A stretch of 64,000 bases of DNA from an uncultured Lachnospiraceae bacterium (GTDB taxonomy: Bacteria; Bacillota; Clostridia; Lachnospirales; Lachnospiraceae): the NCBI GenBank assembly GCA_910579865.1, contig CAJTXA010000005.1, positions 62,001 through 126,000 on the forward strand, written 5' to 3'. The notes below the pieces were generated by a model, which saw only the letters and a program-made list of their open reading frames with translations, was not told the origin of the DNA and did not search any database. The translations under genes and the position numbers were made by a program. Each line of letters begins with the position of its first letter. The first letter of the stretch is position 1. This document shows, piece after piece, positions 41,564 through 50,818 of this stretch.

Positions 41564-42733
41564 TTATAATACCCCTGCGCCATCTCCAATATCTACCACA
41601 TAAAAGTCTGCTGCATATCCAACTACGCTTTTATAATTTTCTCCCACATTTTTAATAAATTCCTCTACATTTTCATTCTTTACAATACTTACGGTGCACC
41701 CTCCAAATCCAGCTCCAGTCATACGAGAACCAATCACACCCTTTTGTTTCCATGCAGTTTCTACTAAAGTATCTAATTCTTTTCCTGTTACCTCATAATC
41801 ATCCCGTAAAGAAATATGGGACTCATTCATCAGCTTTCCAAATTCTTTAATATCCCCTTTTCTTAATGCCTCAACTGCATGAATCGTTCGTTGATTTTCA
41901 TATACAGCATGTTTTGCGCGACGTATCCGCACTGCATCCTGAATTAAATTTTTATTTGCTTCAAATTCTTCCTCTGTTAATTCTCCAAGGCTTTGAATCG
42001 AAAGCTCTTTTTGAAGTTCCAAAAGTGCTGTCTCACACTCAGCTCGTCTCTCATTATACTTTGAATCTCCAAGTCCTCTTTTTTTATTGCTACATGCAAT
42101 TACAATCTTTGCATCTTTTAATACAATTGGTGCATATTCATAAGATAAATCTGCCGTATCCAAGAAAATCGCATGATCTTTTTTTCCCATAGCAATTGCA
42201 AACTGATCCATAATTCCACAATTTACTCCATTAAAATGATTTTCTGAATACTGTCCTAATAAAGCAATTTCTTGCATGGTCACTGATTCTAACTCAAATA
42301 AATCCTTTACAATCACTCCTGTTACTACTTCAACAGAAGCAGAAGAAGACAAGCCTGAACTATTTGGAATATTTCCAAATAACAATACGTCCATTCCACT
42401 TGTTATGGAATATCCTTTTTCTTTAAATGCCCAAACAACTCCCTTTGGATAATTTGTCCATCCATCCTCTTTTCGATTTTTCAAGGAATCAAGGTCAGCT
42501 TCTATTACACCTATATGCTCAAAATTCATCGAATAAAAACGCAGCTTATTATCTTTTCTTTTTCTTGCCACTGCATAAGTACCAATTGTTAATGCACAAG
42601 GGAATACATGACCCCCATTATAATCGGTATGTTCGCCAATCAAATTGACACGCCCTGGTGCAAAATATGTACGAACATCTCCTTCTCCTCCAAAAACCTT
42701 CTGAAACTTTTCTAATACTTTTTCTTTCATCAT
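41564..42733 (-). CDS. galK: Galactokinase
   Basis: A 389-residue GHMP-family kinase phosphorylating galactose at C1. Visible are the substrate signature GRVNLIGEHTDYNGGHVFP, the ATP loop NSSGLSSSASVEV and the C-terminal GSRMTGAGFGGCTVSIV. It heads the galK-galT operon. AGGAGG lies 9 nt before the first of two stacked ATGs. Direct repeats upstream (42840-42881) may bind its regulator. Confidence 0.96.
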   Translation of the reverse strand: MMKEKVLEKFQKVFGGEGDVRTYFAPGRVNLIGEHTDYNGGHVFPCALTIGTYAVARKRKDNKLRFYSMNFEHIGVIEADLDSLKNRKEDGWTNYPKGVVWAFKEKGYSITSGMDVLLFGNIPNSSGLSSSASVEVVTGVIVKDLFELESVTMQEIALLGQYSENHFNGVNCGIMDQFAIAMGKKDHAIFLDTADLSYEYAPIVLKDAKIVIACSNKKRGLGDSKYNERRAECETALLELQKELSIQSLGELTEEEFEANKNLIQDAVRIRRAKHAVYENQRTIHAVEALRKGDIKEFGKLMNESHISLRDDYEVTGKELDTLVETAWKQKGVIGSRMTGAGFGGCTVSIVKNENVEEFIKNVGENYKSVVGYAADFYVVDIGDGAGVL

Positions 42734-42839
42734 CTTATTTTACCTCCTATCAATTTTTCTATCTATTCCTATCCGTTTCTCTCTTATTTATTTTATAGAA
42801 TACTGTGTTTTTTTCCATTCGTAAATGGATTTTTTTTCG

Positions 42840-42881
42840 ATTTCCTATATAATTATGTTGTATTTCTATATAAATATGTTG
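42840..42881. repeat. Tandem 20-bp direct repeat upstream of galK (putative operator)
   Basis: Reading minus, CAACATATTTATATAGAAAT (42862-42881) is followed after two bases by a near-identical copy with one substitution and one extra base (42840-42860). The pair lies ~110 bp before galK, around a possible promoter (TTGGTG, 16 bp, TATAGA), so it may be an operator. The remaining gap also has a small 6-bp hairpin plus eight Ts at 42814-42838. Confidence 0.6.
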
Positions 42882-42917
42882 CATAACACCAATTCCACTT
42901 TCTTTTCTAACAAGTAC

Positions 42918-42952
42918 AAAAAATCAGCGTACTCCCTTATGGAACACGCTGA
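42918..42952 (-). terminator. Terminator of gpmI
   Basis: On the minus strand TCAGCGT and ACGCTGA close a hairpin with further pairing inside, followed by TTTTTTG, directly after the gpmI stop. Confidence 0.8.
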
Positions 42953-42963
42953 AACATTCTCCA

Positions 42964-44502
42964 TTATTTTACAATTAAGGATTTCCCTGTCATCTCAACT
43001 GGCTGTTCCATCCCCATTAATTCAATTAAAGTTGGTGCAATATCTGCTAAACATCCACCCTCTCGAAGCTGATATCCTTCTTTTGCATTTACTAAAATAA
43101 ATGGTACTGGATTGGTTGTATGAGCTGTAAAGCTTTCTTTTGTTGTATAATCAACTAATTGTTCTGCATTTCCATGATCCGCACAAATAAACATCTGTCC
43201 GTCTACTTCCAAAATTGCTTCTACTGCTCGTCCAACACACTGATCCACTGCTTCCACTGCTTTTATCGCTGCCTCTTGAACTCCAGTATGTCCAACCATA
43301 TCTGGATTTGCAAAATTAATTACAATTACATCATACTTTTTAGATTTTATTGCTTCCACTAATCGATCACAAACTTCAAAAGCACTCATCTCTGGCTGCA
43401 AATCATAAGTAGGTACTTTAGGAGAATTTACCAAAATTCGTTCCTCTCCCACATTTGGCTCTTCCACTCCGCCATTAAAGAAAAACGTAACATGTGCATA
43501 CTTCTCTGTTTCTGCAATTCGTGCCTGTGTTTTTCCATTCTGTGCTAAAAATTCTCCAAATGTATTGGTTAATGTCACTTTATGGAAAGCAACTAATTTA
43601 TTTGGAATTGTAATATCATACTCTGTAAAGCAAACATAGGTCAAATTCAATCTTTTCTCTCTTGCAAATCCACTAAACTCATCTGAACAAAATGCTCTGG
43701 AAATTTCTCTTGCACGATCTGGACGGAAATTAAAGAAAATAACAGAATCGTTCTCTTGTACTTTTCCCACTGGCTGTCCATCCTTTACAATTACAGTAGG
43801 GACTACAAACTCATCATTTATATTTTCTGCATAGGAATCTGCGATTGCCTGAACCCCACATTCTGCTGTTTTTCCTTCTCCATTTACCATTGCCCGATAA
43901 GCTGTTTCTACACGTTCCCAGCGATTATCCCGATCCATTACATAATACCGCCCCATCACAGTTGCAATCTGTCCAATCCCGATTTCTTTCATCTTCTCTA
44001 CTAACTCTTCTGCAAACCCCTTTCCAGAAGTTGGTGCTGTATCACGTCCATCTAAAAAGCAATGTACAAATACCTGATCTAATCCACTTCTTTTTGCTAA
44101 CTCTAAGAGAGCATATAAATGTGTATTATGGCTGTGTACACCACCATCTGATAATAAGCCAAATAAATGCAATGCACTTTTATTTTTCTTACAATTTTCT
44201 ACTGCTGCTAAAAGAGCTTTATTTTCAAAAAAGACTCCATCTTGGATTTCTTTTGTAATACGAGTTAATTCCTGATAGACAATTCTTCCAGCTCCCATAT
44301 TAAGATGTCCTACCTCTGAATTTCCCATCTGTCCATCTGGAAGCCCTACTGCTAATCCACTTGCATATCCCTTTACATAAGGATACTCTGCCATCAGCTT
44401 ATCCATCACTGGAGTTTTTGCATTTGCTACACAATTTCCTTCTGTTTTCTCATTTAATCCATACCCATCTAAAATCATTAATACTGTTGGTTTTTTTGCC
44501 AT
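42964..44502 (-). CDS. gpmI: 2,3-bisphosphoglycerate-independent phosphoglycerate mutase
   Basis: A 512-residue alkaline-phosphatase-superfamily enzyme interconverting 3- and 2-phosphoglycerate with two Mn2+ ions. The metal site LMILDGYGLN and catalytic serine in GQMGNSEVGHLNMGAG are clear, as are VHCFLDGRDTAP and the C-terminal ADHGNAEQL. AAGGAGGAAAAA precedes the ATG. It is monocistronic, about 6 kb downstream of gap-pgk-tpiA. Confidence 0.96.
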   Translation of the reverse strand: MAKKPTVLMILDGYGLNEKTEGNCVANAKTPVMDKLMAEYPYVKGYASGLAVGLPDGQMGNSEVGHLNMGAGRIVYQELTRITKEIQDGVFFENKALLAAVENCKKNKSALHLFGLLSDGGVHSHNTHLYALLELAKRSGLDQVFVHCFLDGRDTAPTSGKGFAEELVEKMKEIGIGQIATVMGRYYVMDRDNRWERVETAYRAMVNGEGKTAECGVQAIADSYAENINDEFVVPTVIVKDGQPVGKVQENDSVIFFNFRPDRAREISRAFCSDEFSGFAREKRLNLTYVCFTEYDITIPNKLVAFHKVTLTNTFGEFLAQNGKTQARIAETEKYAHVTFFFNGGVEEPNVGEERILVNSPKVPTYDLQPEMSAFEVCDRLVEAIKSKKYDVIVINFANPDMVGHTGVQEAAIKAVEAVDQCVGRAVEAILEVDGQMFICADHGNAEQLVDYTTKESFTAHTTNPVPFILVNAKEGYQLREGGCLADIAPTLIELMGMEQPVEMTGKSLIVK

Positions 44503-44636
44503 TTTTTCCTCCTTCTGCTGCTTTTTGCAGCCCTTTCCTTAAAAATATCTCTTATCTTTATCGACTTTCCTCTAAAAATTGCAAAATACCATCTATCCTA
44601 ATTAATTTCTATCGTTGTTATTATACTTTAACTGCA

Positions 44637-45023
44637 TCATATTTTCAAGTCTTTTCCATCCATTCTCATTTTTTCTTTCTCTGCTTCTGTTGTGATAAAT
44701 TTCATTGTAAAGCTAAAATCTTCATATTGACTTTCACTTGGCTTTAATTCAATTTGATACACTACATCTAATGTATTTCTCTCAGGAAAAGAATCCAAAC
44801 CATATAACCATTTCCACCATTCTTCCATTTCTTTATTCTCTTCATCAAAAATACCAAAATAAAAAGACTCTACATATACTTGTTTCTCACTTGTCAGATT
44901 GGGTGGGATATGATATAGTACCTCGGAACCTATTATCTCTCCTTCTATTGTAACTTGTTCTGTACTTTTACAAATCACAATATTTGTACTTTTTAAAGTT
45001 AATTTCTTCTTCCTTTCTTTCAT
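44637..45023 (-). CDS. Hypothetical protein of unknown function
   Basis: A 128-residue, probably soluble protein with alternating strands (VTIEGEIIGSEVLYHIPP, YVESFYFGIFDEE, FSFTMKFITTEAEKEKM) and a Trp-rich turn EEWWKWLYGLDSFPE. I recognise no family. There is no signal peptide or membrane helix. It has a good ribosome binding site (AGAGGGGAA) and lies downstream of the cell-wall-binding gene in the same direction, but a terminator hairpin intervenes. Confidence 0.6.
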   Translation of the reverse strand: MKERKKKLTLKSTNIVICKSTEQVTIEGEIIGSEVLYHIPPNLTSEKQVYVESFYFGIFDEENKEMEEWWKWLYGLDSFPERNTLDVVYQIELKPSESQYEDFSFTMKFITTEAEKEKMRMDGKDLKI

Positions 45024-45097
45024 TATGTATTCCCCTCTCTTGTATCTTTAAACTTTTACTCTTTCTGTTTCTCTTTTTGCTTTTATTTAAAAATTAA

Positions 45098-45139
45098 AAA
45101 AGAAAGGAAAACTTTTTTTACATAGCTCCCCTTTCTTTT
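45098..45139 (-). terminator. Terminator of the cell-wall-binding protein gene
   Basis: On the minus strand AAAAGAAAGG and CCTTTCTTTT flank a 22-nt loop and lead into a T-rich tail, just after the gene's stop codon. Confidence 0.7.
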
Positions 45140-45156
45140 ATAAATTACAAAATTTT

Positions 45157-47649
45157 TTATTTTATATCTATGTCTATATCTACATCTATGTCTACATCAA
45201 TATCTATATCATAATCTGGTGGAAATTCCACATCAATACTTACATCAATCACTATTTTTTTCTCTTCTTCTCCTTCTGAAACTTCAGGAATAAAATACAA
45301 TTGATAGGTTCCCCTCTCTTTTACTTCACAAGAAGGAGTCTCCCATACATAAGTTCCATTTACTCCCTTGTTTGTTGTACCAGTGACTTCAATATCCTCT
45401 AAACAAACGACAGACTCTGGTCCTACAAGCTGTCCTGTCTCTTGATCTACTGTAATAGCAGAAGGGCTTGCTACTACTGTAAACGTTACACGTCCTCTTT
45501 CGTTCGCTGTAAAAACAGGGTGGGATTTTAATTCCACTGCTGCTCCTGTTACCACAATTTGAGCCTGGACTTCTTTTACTATCAGTGGAACTTCCTCACT
45601 AATTAAAATTGGCTCAGATTCCCACGTATTTAAACTTTCTAACCGAACTTTAATATATTTTCCAGCATCCTCTTCTCTAATCTTATAAGAAGGCTGTGAA
45701 TTATTGAATCTATCTGTTGTGATTATTTGGTAATCACCATCTATTTGATCACTACTATACCATTCACAGTTTCCACTATTTCCCTCTTCTCCTTCCCATT
45801 CAATTGTTGCATGCAGTGTATAGGTCGCCTTATTTGTGCCTGAAATTTTTGCTGTCTTGATTATTCCTTTTATCTCTGGCATTCCTACACCTGAATCAAT
45901 AATCTCAATCGCTTCACTAAATACTCCTTTTTCTGTATGGTTGGAAGAAATCTCAACCTTTATATAACGCCCTTTCATGCTGGAATCTGGTCTATATTCT
46001 TCTATGGTTTCCCCTTCAATTGGTTGATACTCTCCATCCTTTGTATCACACCAATACCATTGATAAGTTAAAACACCAGTCGCATCACTGTTTGCCTCCG
46101 CTGTCAATCTTTCCTCTATATAACCCATTCCTATAATATTAGCCGTTTTTACAGCAACAATATCTTCTGCATTGATCCAGCCTGCATATAAATTCATTGG
46201 TCTGTCACAAAATGTAATATCCACTTTTACTCGTTTGCTTGGATCTGTATTTTTGCTACTATACCAACCATTAAATTCCATTCCTTCTCGTTTTGGAAGA
46301 GGAATTTCTCCATTTTTAAGAGTTGCTCCAATTGTTTGATCTAATTTTACCTTGACTGGAAGTTGTGATTCTTCTCTTTCACTTTCATCAAAGTCTTTTA
46401 CAATCCAATATCCTCCATTCGCATCTAATGTCACTGGATAATATCCTGTCACAGTTCCTTTTCCTGTAAGTTTAATATAAATTGCACCAACCCCTGCTAC
46501 TTCAGAAACTTTAATATCAGATTTCATATTCACTTCTGGACGAATATCGGTTGAATCTACCCGTAACTGTCTTACTTGAACAGAAAGAGCAACTTGAATC
46601 GACGCTGTAATTTTTAATGTATCAACACTTCCTGCACCTTTGATTTCTGTCGGTACATCTGTTGTAACTTTTGGAATTACAATGTTCGCTTGTATCGTAA
46701 TCTTTACTTTTCCAGTTGTTGCACGCACCTCTTCTGAAATTTTTGTATTTCCCTCAAAAGAAATATGTAATGGTTTTTTCCCTTCGGTCAAACGTTTTGC
46801 TGCAACCACAATACGTAAATTACAATTTACAAAGTGTACAGTATTTTCTCCTCCACCTTTTATCGTTGTTGTTCCATTTACAGTCAAACCATCTAAAATT
46901 AAATTGCCATCGCCAACTTGTTCTGCAATTGTAAGATTTTGTATCTGATCAATCCCAAATGTACTTGCAGAATAGCTGCCACTCTTATAAATCGTAACAT
47001 TTCCTGTCTTTTTATCTACAGAAAAAGCAGGCAATGGTTTTTTTGAGTCCGAATTACTTGAACTTGAACCGCTAGAAACCCACGATATATTATCTGTTAC
47101 CATAACACCATCTGCTCCGTCCCACGCACCATCTGCCTGTAAAGTCCAAGCTATTCCCTGTATGGTTACTCTACCTGTTTGCATTGCTCCAGATGAAGAA
47201 TCTAGATAATACCATTTTTGATTCTCCTGTACCCATCCAGTCTGCATTGCCCCAGAATTCTTATCCAAATAATACCATTTTCCATCTGCTGGCTTAATCC
47301 ATCCAGTCTTCATTGCCCCAGTATGATAATCCAAAAAATACCACTTTCCATCTGCTGGTTTAATCCATCCTGTTTTCATTGCTCCAGTATGATAATCTAA
47401 AAAATACCACTTTCCATCCGTATCTTGAAACCATCCTGTTTGCATATAACCCTTCGAATCAAAATGATACCAATTCTCTTTTACTTTTTTCCAACTATCT
47501 GATTGATAATTCTTTCCTTCTTCTAAGTATTGCCAACCAGAATCCTCCTTCTTCCAGCCAGAATTTGTTGCATTAGAAGGCAGTACATTTCCTGTTATAA
47601 AAACAACGGAAAGAGCCCCTGCTAAAACTTTTTTCCACTTTATCTTCAT
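45157..47649 (-). CDS. Secreted protein with choline-binding-type repeats and Asp-rich C-terminal tail
   Basis: An 830-residue secreted protein. After a signal peptide (VLAGALSVVFITGNVLPSNA) come about six to seven cell-wall-binding repeats of ~20 residues (GWIKPADGKWYFLDYHTGAM and variants) at ~35-170. A long beta-helix-like region follows, then an InlB-type repeat (YPVTLDANGGYW, MEFNGWYS), and Ig-like beta domains. The extreme C-terminus is an Asp/Ile/Val dipeptide repeat (DYDIDIDVDIDVDIDID). Such repeats bind choline or other wall polymers non-covalently. It is 28 bp after a SleB-like hydrolase gene. AAGGAG precedes the ATG. Confidence 0.85.
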   Translation of the reverse strand: MKIKWKKVLAGALSVVFITGNVLPSNATNSGWKKEDSGWQYLEEGKNYQSDSWKKVKENWYHFDSKGYMQTGWFQDTDGKWYFLDYHTGAMKTGWIKPADGKWYFLDYHTGAMKTGWIKPADGKWYYLDKNSGAMQTGWVQENQKWYYLDSSSGAMQTGRVTIQGIAWTLQADGAWDGADGVMVTDNISWVSSGSSSSNSDSKKPLPAFSVDKKTGNVTIYKSGSYSASTFGIDQIQNLTIAEQVGDGNLILDGLTVNGTTTIKGGGENTVHFVNCNLRIVVAAKRLTEGKKPLHISFEGNTKISEEVRATTGKVKITIQANIVIPKVTTDVPTEIKGAGSVDTLKITASIQVALSVQVRQLRVDSTDIRPEVNMKSDIKVSEVAGVGAIYIKLTGKGTVTGYYPVTLDANGGYWIVKDFDESEREESQLPVKVKLDQTIGATLKNGEIPLPKREGMEFNGWYSSKNTDPSKRVKVDITFCDRPMNLYAGWINAEDIVAVKTANIIGMGYIEERLTAEANSDATGVLTYQWYWCDTKDGEYQPIEGETIEEYRPDSSMKGRYIKVEISSNHTEKGVFSEAIEIIDSGVGMPEIKGIIKTAKISGTNKATYTLHATIEWEGEEGNSGNCEWYSSDQIDGDYQIITTDRFNNSQPSYKIREEDAGKYIKVRLESLNTWESEPILISEEVPLIVKEVQAQIVVTGAAVELKSHPVFTANERGRVTFTVVASPSAITVDQETGQLVGPESVVCLEDIEVTGTTNKGVNGTYVWETPSCEVKERGTYQLYFIPEVSEGEEEKKIVIDVSIDVEFPPDYDIDIDVDIDVDIDIDIK

Positions 47650-47677
47650 AAATTCTCCTTTCTTCTATACTATAGCT

Positions 47678-48325
47678 CTATTCTTGACAAGAAAACCACA
47701 TACCTCCCACTTGTTTCCAAGCCTTCGTCTTTGGAAGCCATCCCTCTGAAGTAAAATAATACATATCATCTGGTGTTTTATTTTCCTCTAAAGCCGTCTG
47801 AATTGCTTCTAATACACTTCCTGACGGTTCATACCAATTCGGGTCCCATGCTCCCTGAAATTGTACAGGATCTGTTTGATAAATTACACCTTCTATTGTA
47901 TCTGGAAAGTATTCACTATCTACCCGATTTAATACAACACAAGCAATATAATATTGTACTTCAAATGACTCTCCTCTTGCTTCTGACAGAATCATTTGTG
48001 TCATAGCTTCCCATTCCGAATCAGTTAATTTTCTATCTGTATTATACCATTCTTCTTGTTCTACTACTTCTAATGGATCTATTGTACTTTCTTGTACTTT
48101 CCATTTTAATTTGTAACAACTTGTTTCACTTTCCTCTTGTATCTCTTGCATCTTTTGTTGTATAAAAGAAACCTGCTTCCATTGGGTTGACTTTATGTTG
48201 CAAGTTTTTATATATAAAATAAAAACTACTCCTGCTATACCTACTACAAATATGCTTCCTTTATATTTCTGCCTCCTCCCTATTTCTTTTCTCTTAGAGT
48301 ACGTAGCAGATATCCTCTTAAACAT
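47678..48325 (-). CDS. SleB-like cell wall hydrolase (Hydrolase_2 family), membrane anchored
   Basis: A 215-residue protein with an N-terminal membrane anchor (GSIFVVGIAGVVFILYI) and a C-terminal SleB-type domain: MILSEARGESFEVQYYIACV, VLNRVDSEYFPDTIEGVI, DPVQFQGAWDP and the aromatic end MYYFTSEGW. The Glu in SEARGE is the predicted catalytic residue. SleB-family enzymes cleave peptidoglycan in germination or growth. I choose the ATG at 48325 with GAGGGAT upstream. Cotranscription with the wall-binding protein suggests a shared envelope task. Confidence 0.85.
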   Translation of the reverse strand: MFKRISATYSKRKEIGRRQKYKGSIFVVGIAGVVFILYIKTCNIKSTQWKQVSFIQQKMQEIQEESETSCYKLKWKVQESTIDPLEVVEQEEWYNTDRKLTDSEWEAMTQMILSEARGESFEVQYYIACVVLNRVDSEYFPDTIEGVIYQTDPVQFQGAWDPNWYEPSGSVLEAIQTALEENKTPDDMYYFTSEGWLPKTKAWKQVGGMWFSCQE

Positions 48326-48560
48326 AACAATCCCTCTTCTTTCGTTCTTTACCCCATTTAAATACTTCTTAGAAATATTCAAACATAATTTAGCATATCA
48401 CAAAGAATTTTTCAAAAAAAGTATTCTGACATACATTGCACTTTTTTGGGAATATTTTGTTACTTCTTTCCTATCCATCATTTTAGAATTTCTATTCTTT
48501 CTGCACAAATTCCCAAAGTAGAACAAGTGTCAATACAATATAAAAGCACTGCCACTTACT

Positions 48561-49859
48561 TTATTTCAAGATTGGCAGTAAAATCTGTACAATAAACAGT
48601 CCCTGATTAATTTGAAAATCTACATCTCCTTTATACTTTTCTACGCTATGTACAATACTGATTACCCCAATTCCACGTCCATTTTTTCGAACAGGAAGCC
48701 CATTTTCAAATAACACTTGACTTAAACAAGTATTTTCTATTCGAATTGCCAGTTTCCCACTTTTTTGTTGAATCCAAATTGTAATTTTCGCTTGACTGCT
48801 GCCAGATTCTTCACATCCATAAATCGCATTTTCCATTACATTTCCCAAAATAACAATAAAATCTGTTTCTCGAATTTTTATCTCTTTTTTTACATTTACT
48901 TCAAAAATAACTTGTATCCCCTTTTGCTTTGCTTTTTCAATATAAATTCCTAAAATATGATCAATCACAACATTTTCACAAATTTTTATAGAATGATATT
49001 TCATGCACTCCTGTTCATACTCTTCTAAATAATCTAACAGTGCAGTTCTCTCTCCTCTTTTCACATATTCTATAATCATTAAATTATGATGTCGTATATC
49101 ATGCTGAGTGCGGTTTGCTTCCTTTACATGTTCCTGCATCCATTCTAATTCTCTCTTTAGCATCTCATTACTCATTGCTGTTAGTTCCATCTCTTGCCGA
49201 TCTGCCATCTCTTTTTGCATTTGATATAATGTTCCAAGCATTACAACATGAGTAACAAGCAGCAAAATACAAGTACCAAGAAACATTCTCTGTTCGGTAC
49301 TTGTTCGAATAATAATATGTGTTGGCCGTGTTGCATAAAATAAAATTAAAAAATCTCCTGCAACAGCAATCATACAAATCCCTTTCCACTGAAATTTTAA
49401 ACCATCTACAATTTTTCGAAAAGGTTTTCGTATCCATCGACAACTTAAAATAGTCCCTATTGTGATATAACCGATTCGTATTCCAATATCCACCCACGGA
49501 TTCCCATTAAAAAAATAAATGGCAATCCAGATTCCCATATAAAGTAAAAAAAGTAGAATAAACATTTGTAATGCTATCTTATATAAAGATTGAAGAAATG
49601 TATCTTGACTCATTAGAGAAAAAAATACTGCCGACTGAAAAAACAATACCATTGTACAATATTTCAAATAGCTAACAGGTTCTAAAATTACCCATACTGT
49701 TCCAATTATTGTTACAATAAAAATAAAGCCAATATAATACCATATTGTTTTTTTCCATGAAAACTTTGGCTTATCCAAACTTAAAAATAGTACACTATAA
49801 GCAACCACTTCTATCAAATTACGAAGTATGGATAAAAGCGGTGTGATCCCCAGAATCAT
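48561..49859 (-). CDS. AgrC/GHKL-type sensor histidine kinase
   Basis: A 432-residue kinase. The first ~215 residues form about six membrane helices. Next is the dimerisation/phosphoacceptor helix HDIRHHNLMIIEY, with the likely phosphorylated His, and a GHKL ATPase domain with VILGNVMENAIYG (N-box) and NGRGIGVISI (G-box). This is the AgrC/ComD layout for peptide or small-molecule sensing. It starts inside the response-regulator gene (41-bp overlap), so they form a pair. No AgrB or AgrD-like gene is seen. Confidence 0.88.
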   Translation of the reverse strand: MILGITPLLSILRNLIEVVAYSVLFLSLDKPKFSWKKTIWYYIGFIFIVTIIGTVWVILEPVSYLKYCTMVLFFQSAVFFSLMSQDTFLQSLYKIALQMFILLFLLYMGIWIAIYFFNGNPWVDIGIRIGYITIGTILSCRWIRKPFRKIVDGLKFQWKGICMIAVAGDFLILFYATRPTHIIIRTSTEQRMFLGTCILLLVTHVVMLGTLYQMQKEMADRQEMELTAMSNEMLKRELEWMQEHVKEANRTQHDIRHHNLMIIEYVKRGERTALLDYLEEYEQECMKYHSIKICENVVIDHILGIYIEKAKQKGIQVIFEVNVKKEIKIRETDFIVILGNVMENAIYGCEESGSSQAKITIWIQQKSGKLAIRIENTCLSQVLFENGLPVRKNGRGIGVISIVHSVEKYKGDVDFQINQGLFIVQILLPILK

Positions 49860-50592
49860 CTTGAATACCCCCCCGACAGTAGTATTGAAAGTATTGTTCT
49901 TTTAATGGTTGATAGGCACCTCTTGGTAAATGAAGTTTTTCTCCATTATCCAACTGCAATTCCTGTGAGTTTAGATTTCCAATATGTTCTAAATTTACAA
50001 TATAAGAAACACCTACTTTAACAAACTCTACATAGTCGGAAAGCATTTTATAAATTTCTGTCATAGTTAATCGAAGCAATGCACATGTTCCATCAGTCAG
50101 ATATAAATGCTGATATTTTCTCTGAGCTTCACAATATACAATATCCTGTAATGCTACCCGACAAATTTTTCCATCAATGCGCAATAGCAAATACTTTTTT
50201 CGTTCTCTTTCAATTTCTTTTAAGAGTCTGTTTAGTACGAAAAATAAGTCCTTCTCTAAAACAGGTTTTACCAAATATTGAGCCGCATCTACACGAAATG
50301 CTTCTAATGCATGATTAACAGAAGTAGTAAGAAAAATAATTTTACTGTTATTTCCCATATCCCGAAGCTCTTTTGCTACTTCTGTTCCTAATTTTCCAGG
50401 CATATAAATATCTAAAAATAATAAATCTGGCATATAGTTTTGATTTTTAATTACCTCAAGTAATTGTTCTGCATTTTTAAAACGACAAATTTCAAACTCA
50501 TACTCTGTATCATCTTTTTGATAACTCTGTAACATTTTCTCTGTTTTATCTAGTTCTGTTATTTCATCATCACAAAGTGCTATCTGATACAT
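49819..50592 (-). CDS. LytTR-family response regulator (AgrA/LytR type)
   Basis: A 257-residue regulator. The receiver domain has YQIALCDDE and the phospho-acceptor Asp in LLFLDIYMPG, with K in LVKPV. The C-terminal LytTR DNA-binding domain (about 140-240) has IVYCEAQRKYQHLYLTDG and FVKVGVSYIVNLEHI. LytTR proteins bind paired direct repeats upstream of targets. The start at 50592 has AAAGGAG upstream. Its target is not visible; the cell-wall genes next door are natural candidates. Confidence 0.92.
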   Translation of the reverse strand: MYQIALCDDEITELDKTEKMLQSYQKDDTEYEFEICRFKNAEQLLEVIKNQNYMPDLLFLDIYMPGKLGTEVAKELRDMGNNSKIIFLTTSVNHALEAFRVDAAQYLVKPVLEKDLFFVLNRLLKEIERERKKYLLLRIDGKICRVALQDIVYCEAQRKYQHLYLTDGTCALLRLTMTEIYKMLSDYVEFVKVGVSYIVNLEHIGNLNSQELQLDNGEKLHLPRGAYQPLKEQYFQYYCRGGIQDDSGDHTAFIHTS

Positions 50593-50749
50593 GCTTTTTC
50601 TCCTTTTTCTTTTGAATACATAGTACATATTTTTTATATTTAGGTATATTAAATTTTCTCACTATGAATAAAGATTATACACATTTTTTCATCTAAAATC
50701 AACCAAAAATTTATATATCAAATCATTCCTTCTATTATGATAACCAACA

Positions 50750-50795
50750 AAAAAGACTCTTTCAATAAATTTTATTCTATTGAAAGAATCTTTTT
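50750..50795 (-). terminator. Terminator of tpiA
   Basis: On the minus strand a stem of about 16 bp with one mismatch (core GATTCTTTCAATA/TATTGAAAGAGTC) is followed by TTTTTTG. It lies 24 bp after the tpiA stop codon and upstream of the LytTR regulator. Confidence 0.8.
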
Positions 50796-50818
50796 CTTTT
50801 ATACTATTTTCAATATTC

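Noticed and set aside
42814..42838. Six-bp hairpin plus eight Ts as a plus-strand terminator
   Set aside because: No plus-strand gene precedes it and the stem is short and AT-rich; I mention it only in the galK upstream entry.
47180..47460. Regularly spaced ~60-bp repeats that could suggest a CRISPR array
   Set aside because: They encode in-frame cell-wall-binding repeats (GWxxxxGKWYxLD); there are no unique spacers between identical repeats.
48959..49060. Pair of MATE genes (17.7 kb and 59 kb) as a recent duplication
   Set aside because: The two proteins differ clearly along their length; they are separate members of the family, not a recent copy.
50593..50749. Search for an AgrD-like peptide or AgrB gene beside the LytTR/AgrC-like pair
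   Set aside because: Neither flank (48383-48560 or 50593-50749) has a convincing small frame with a ribosome binding site.
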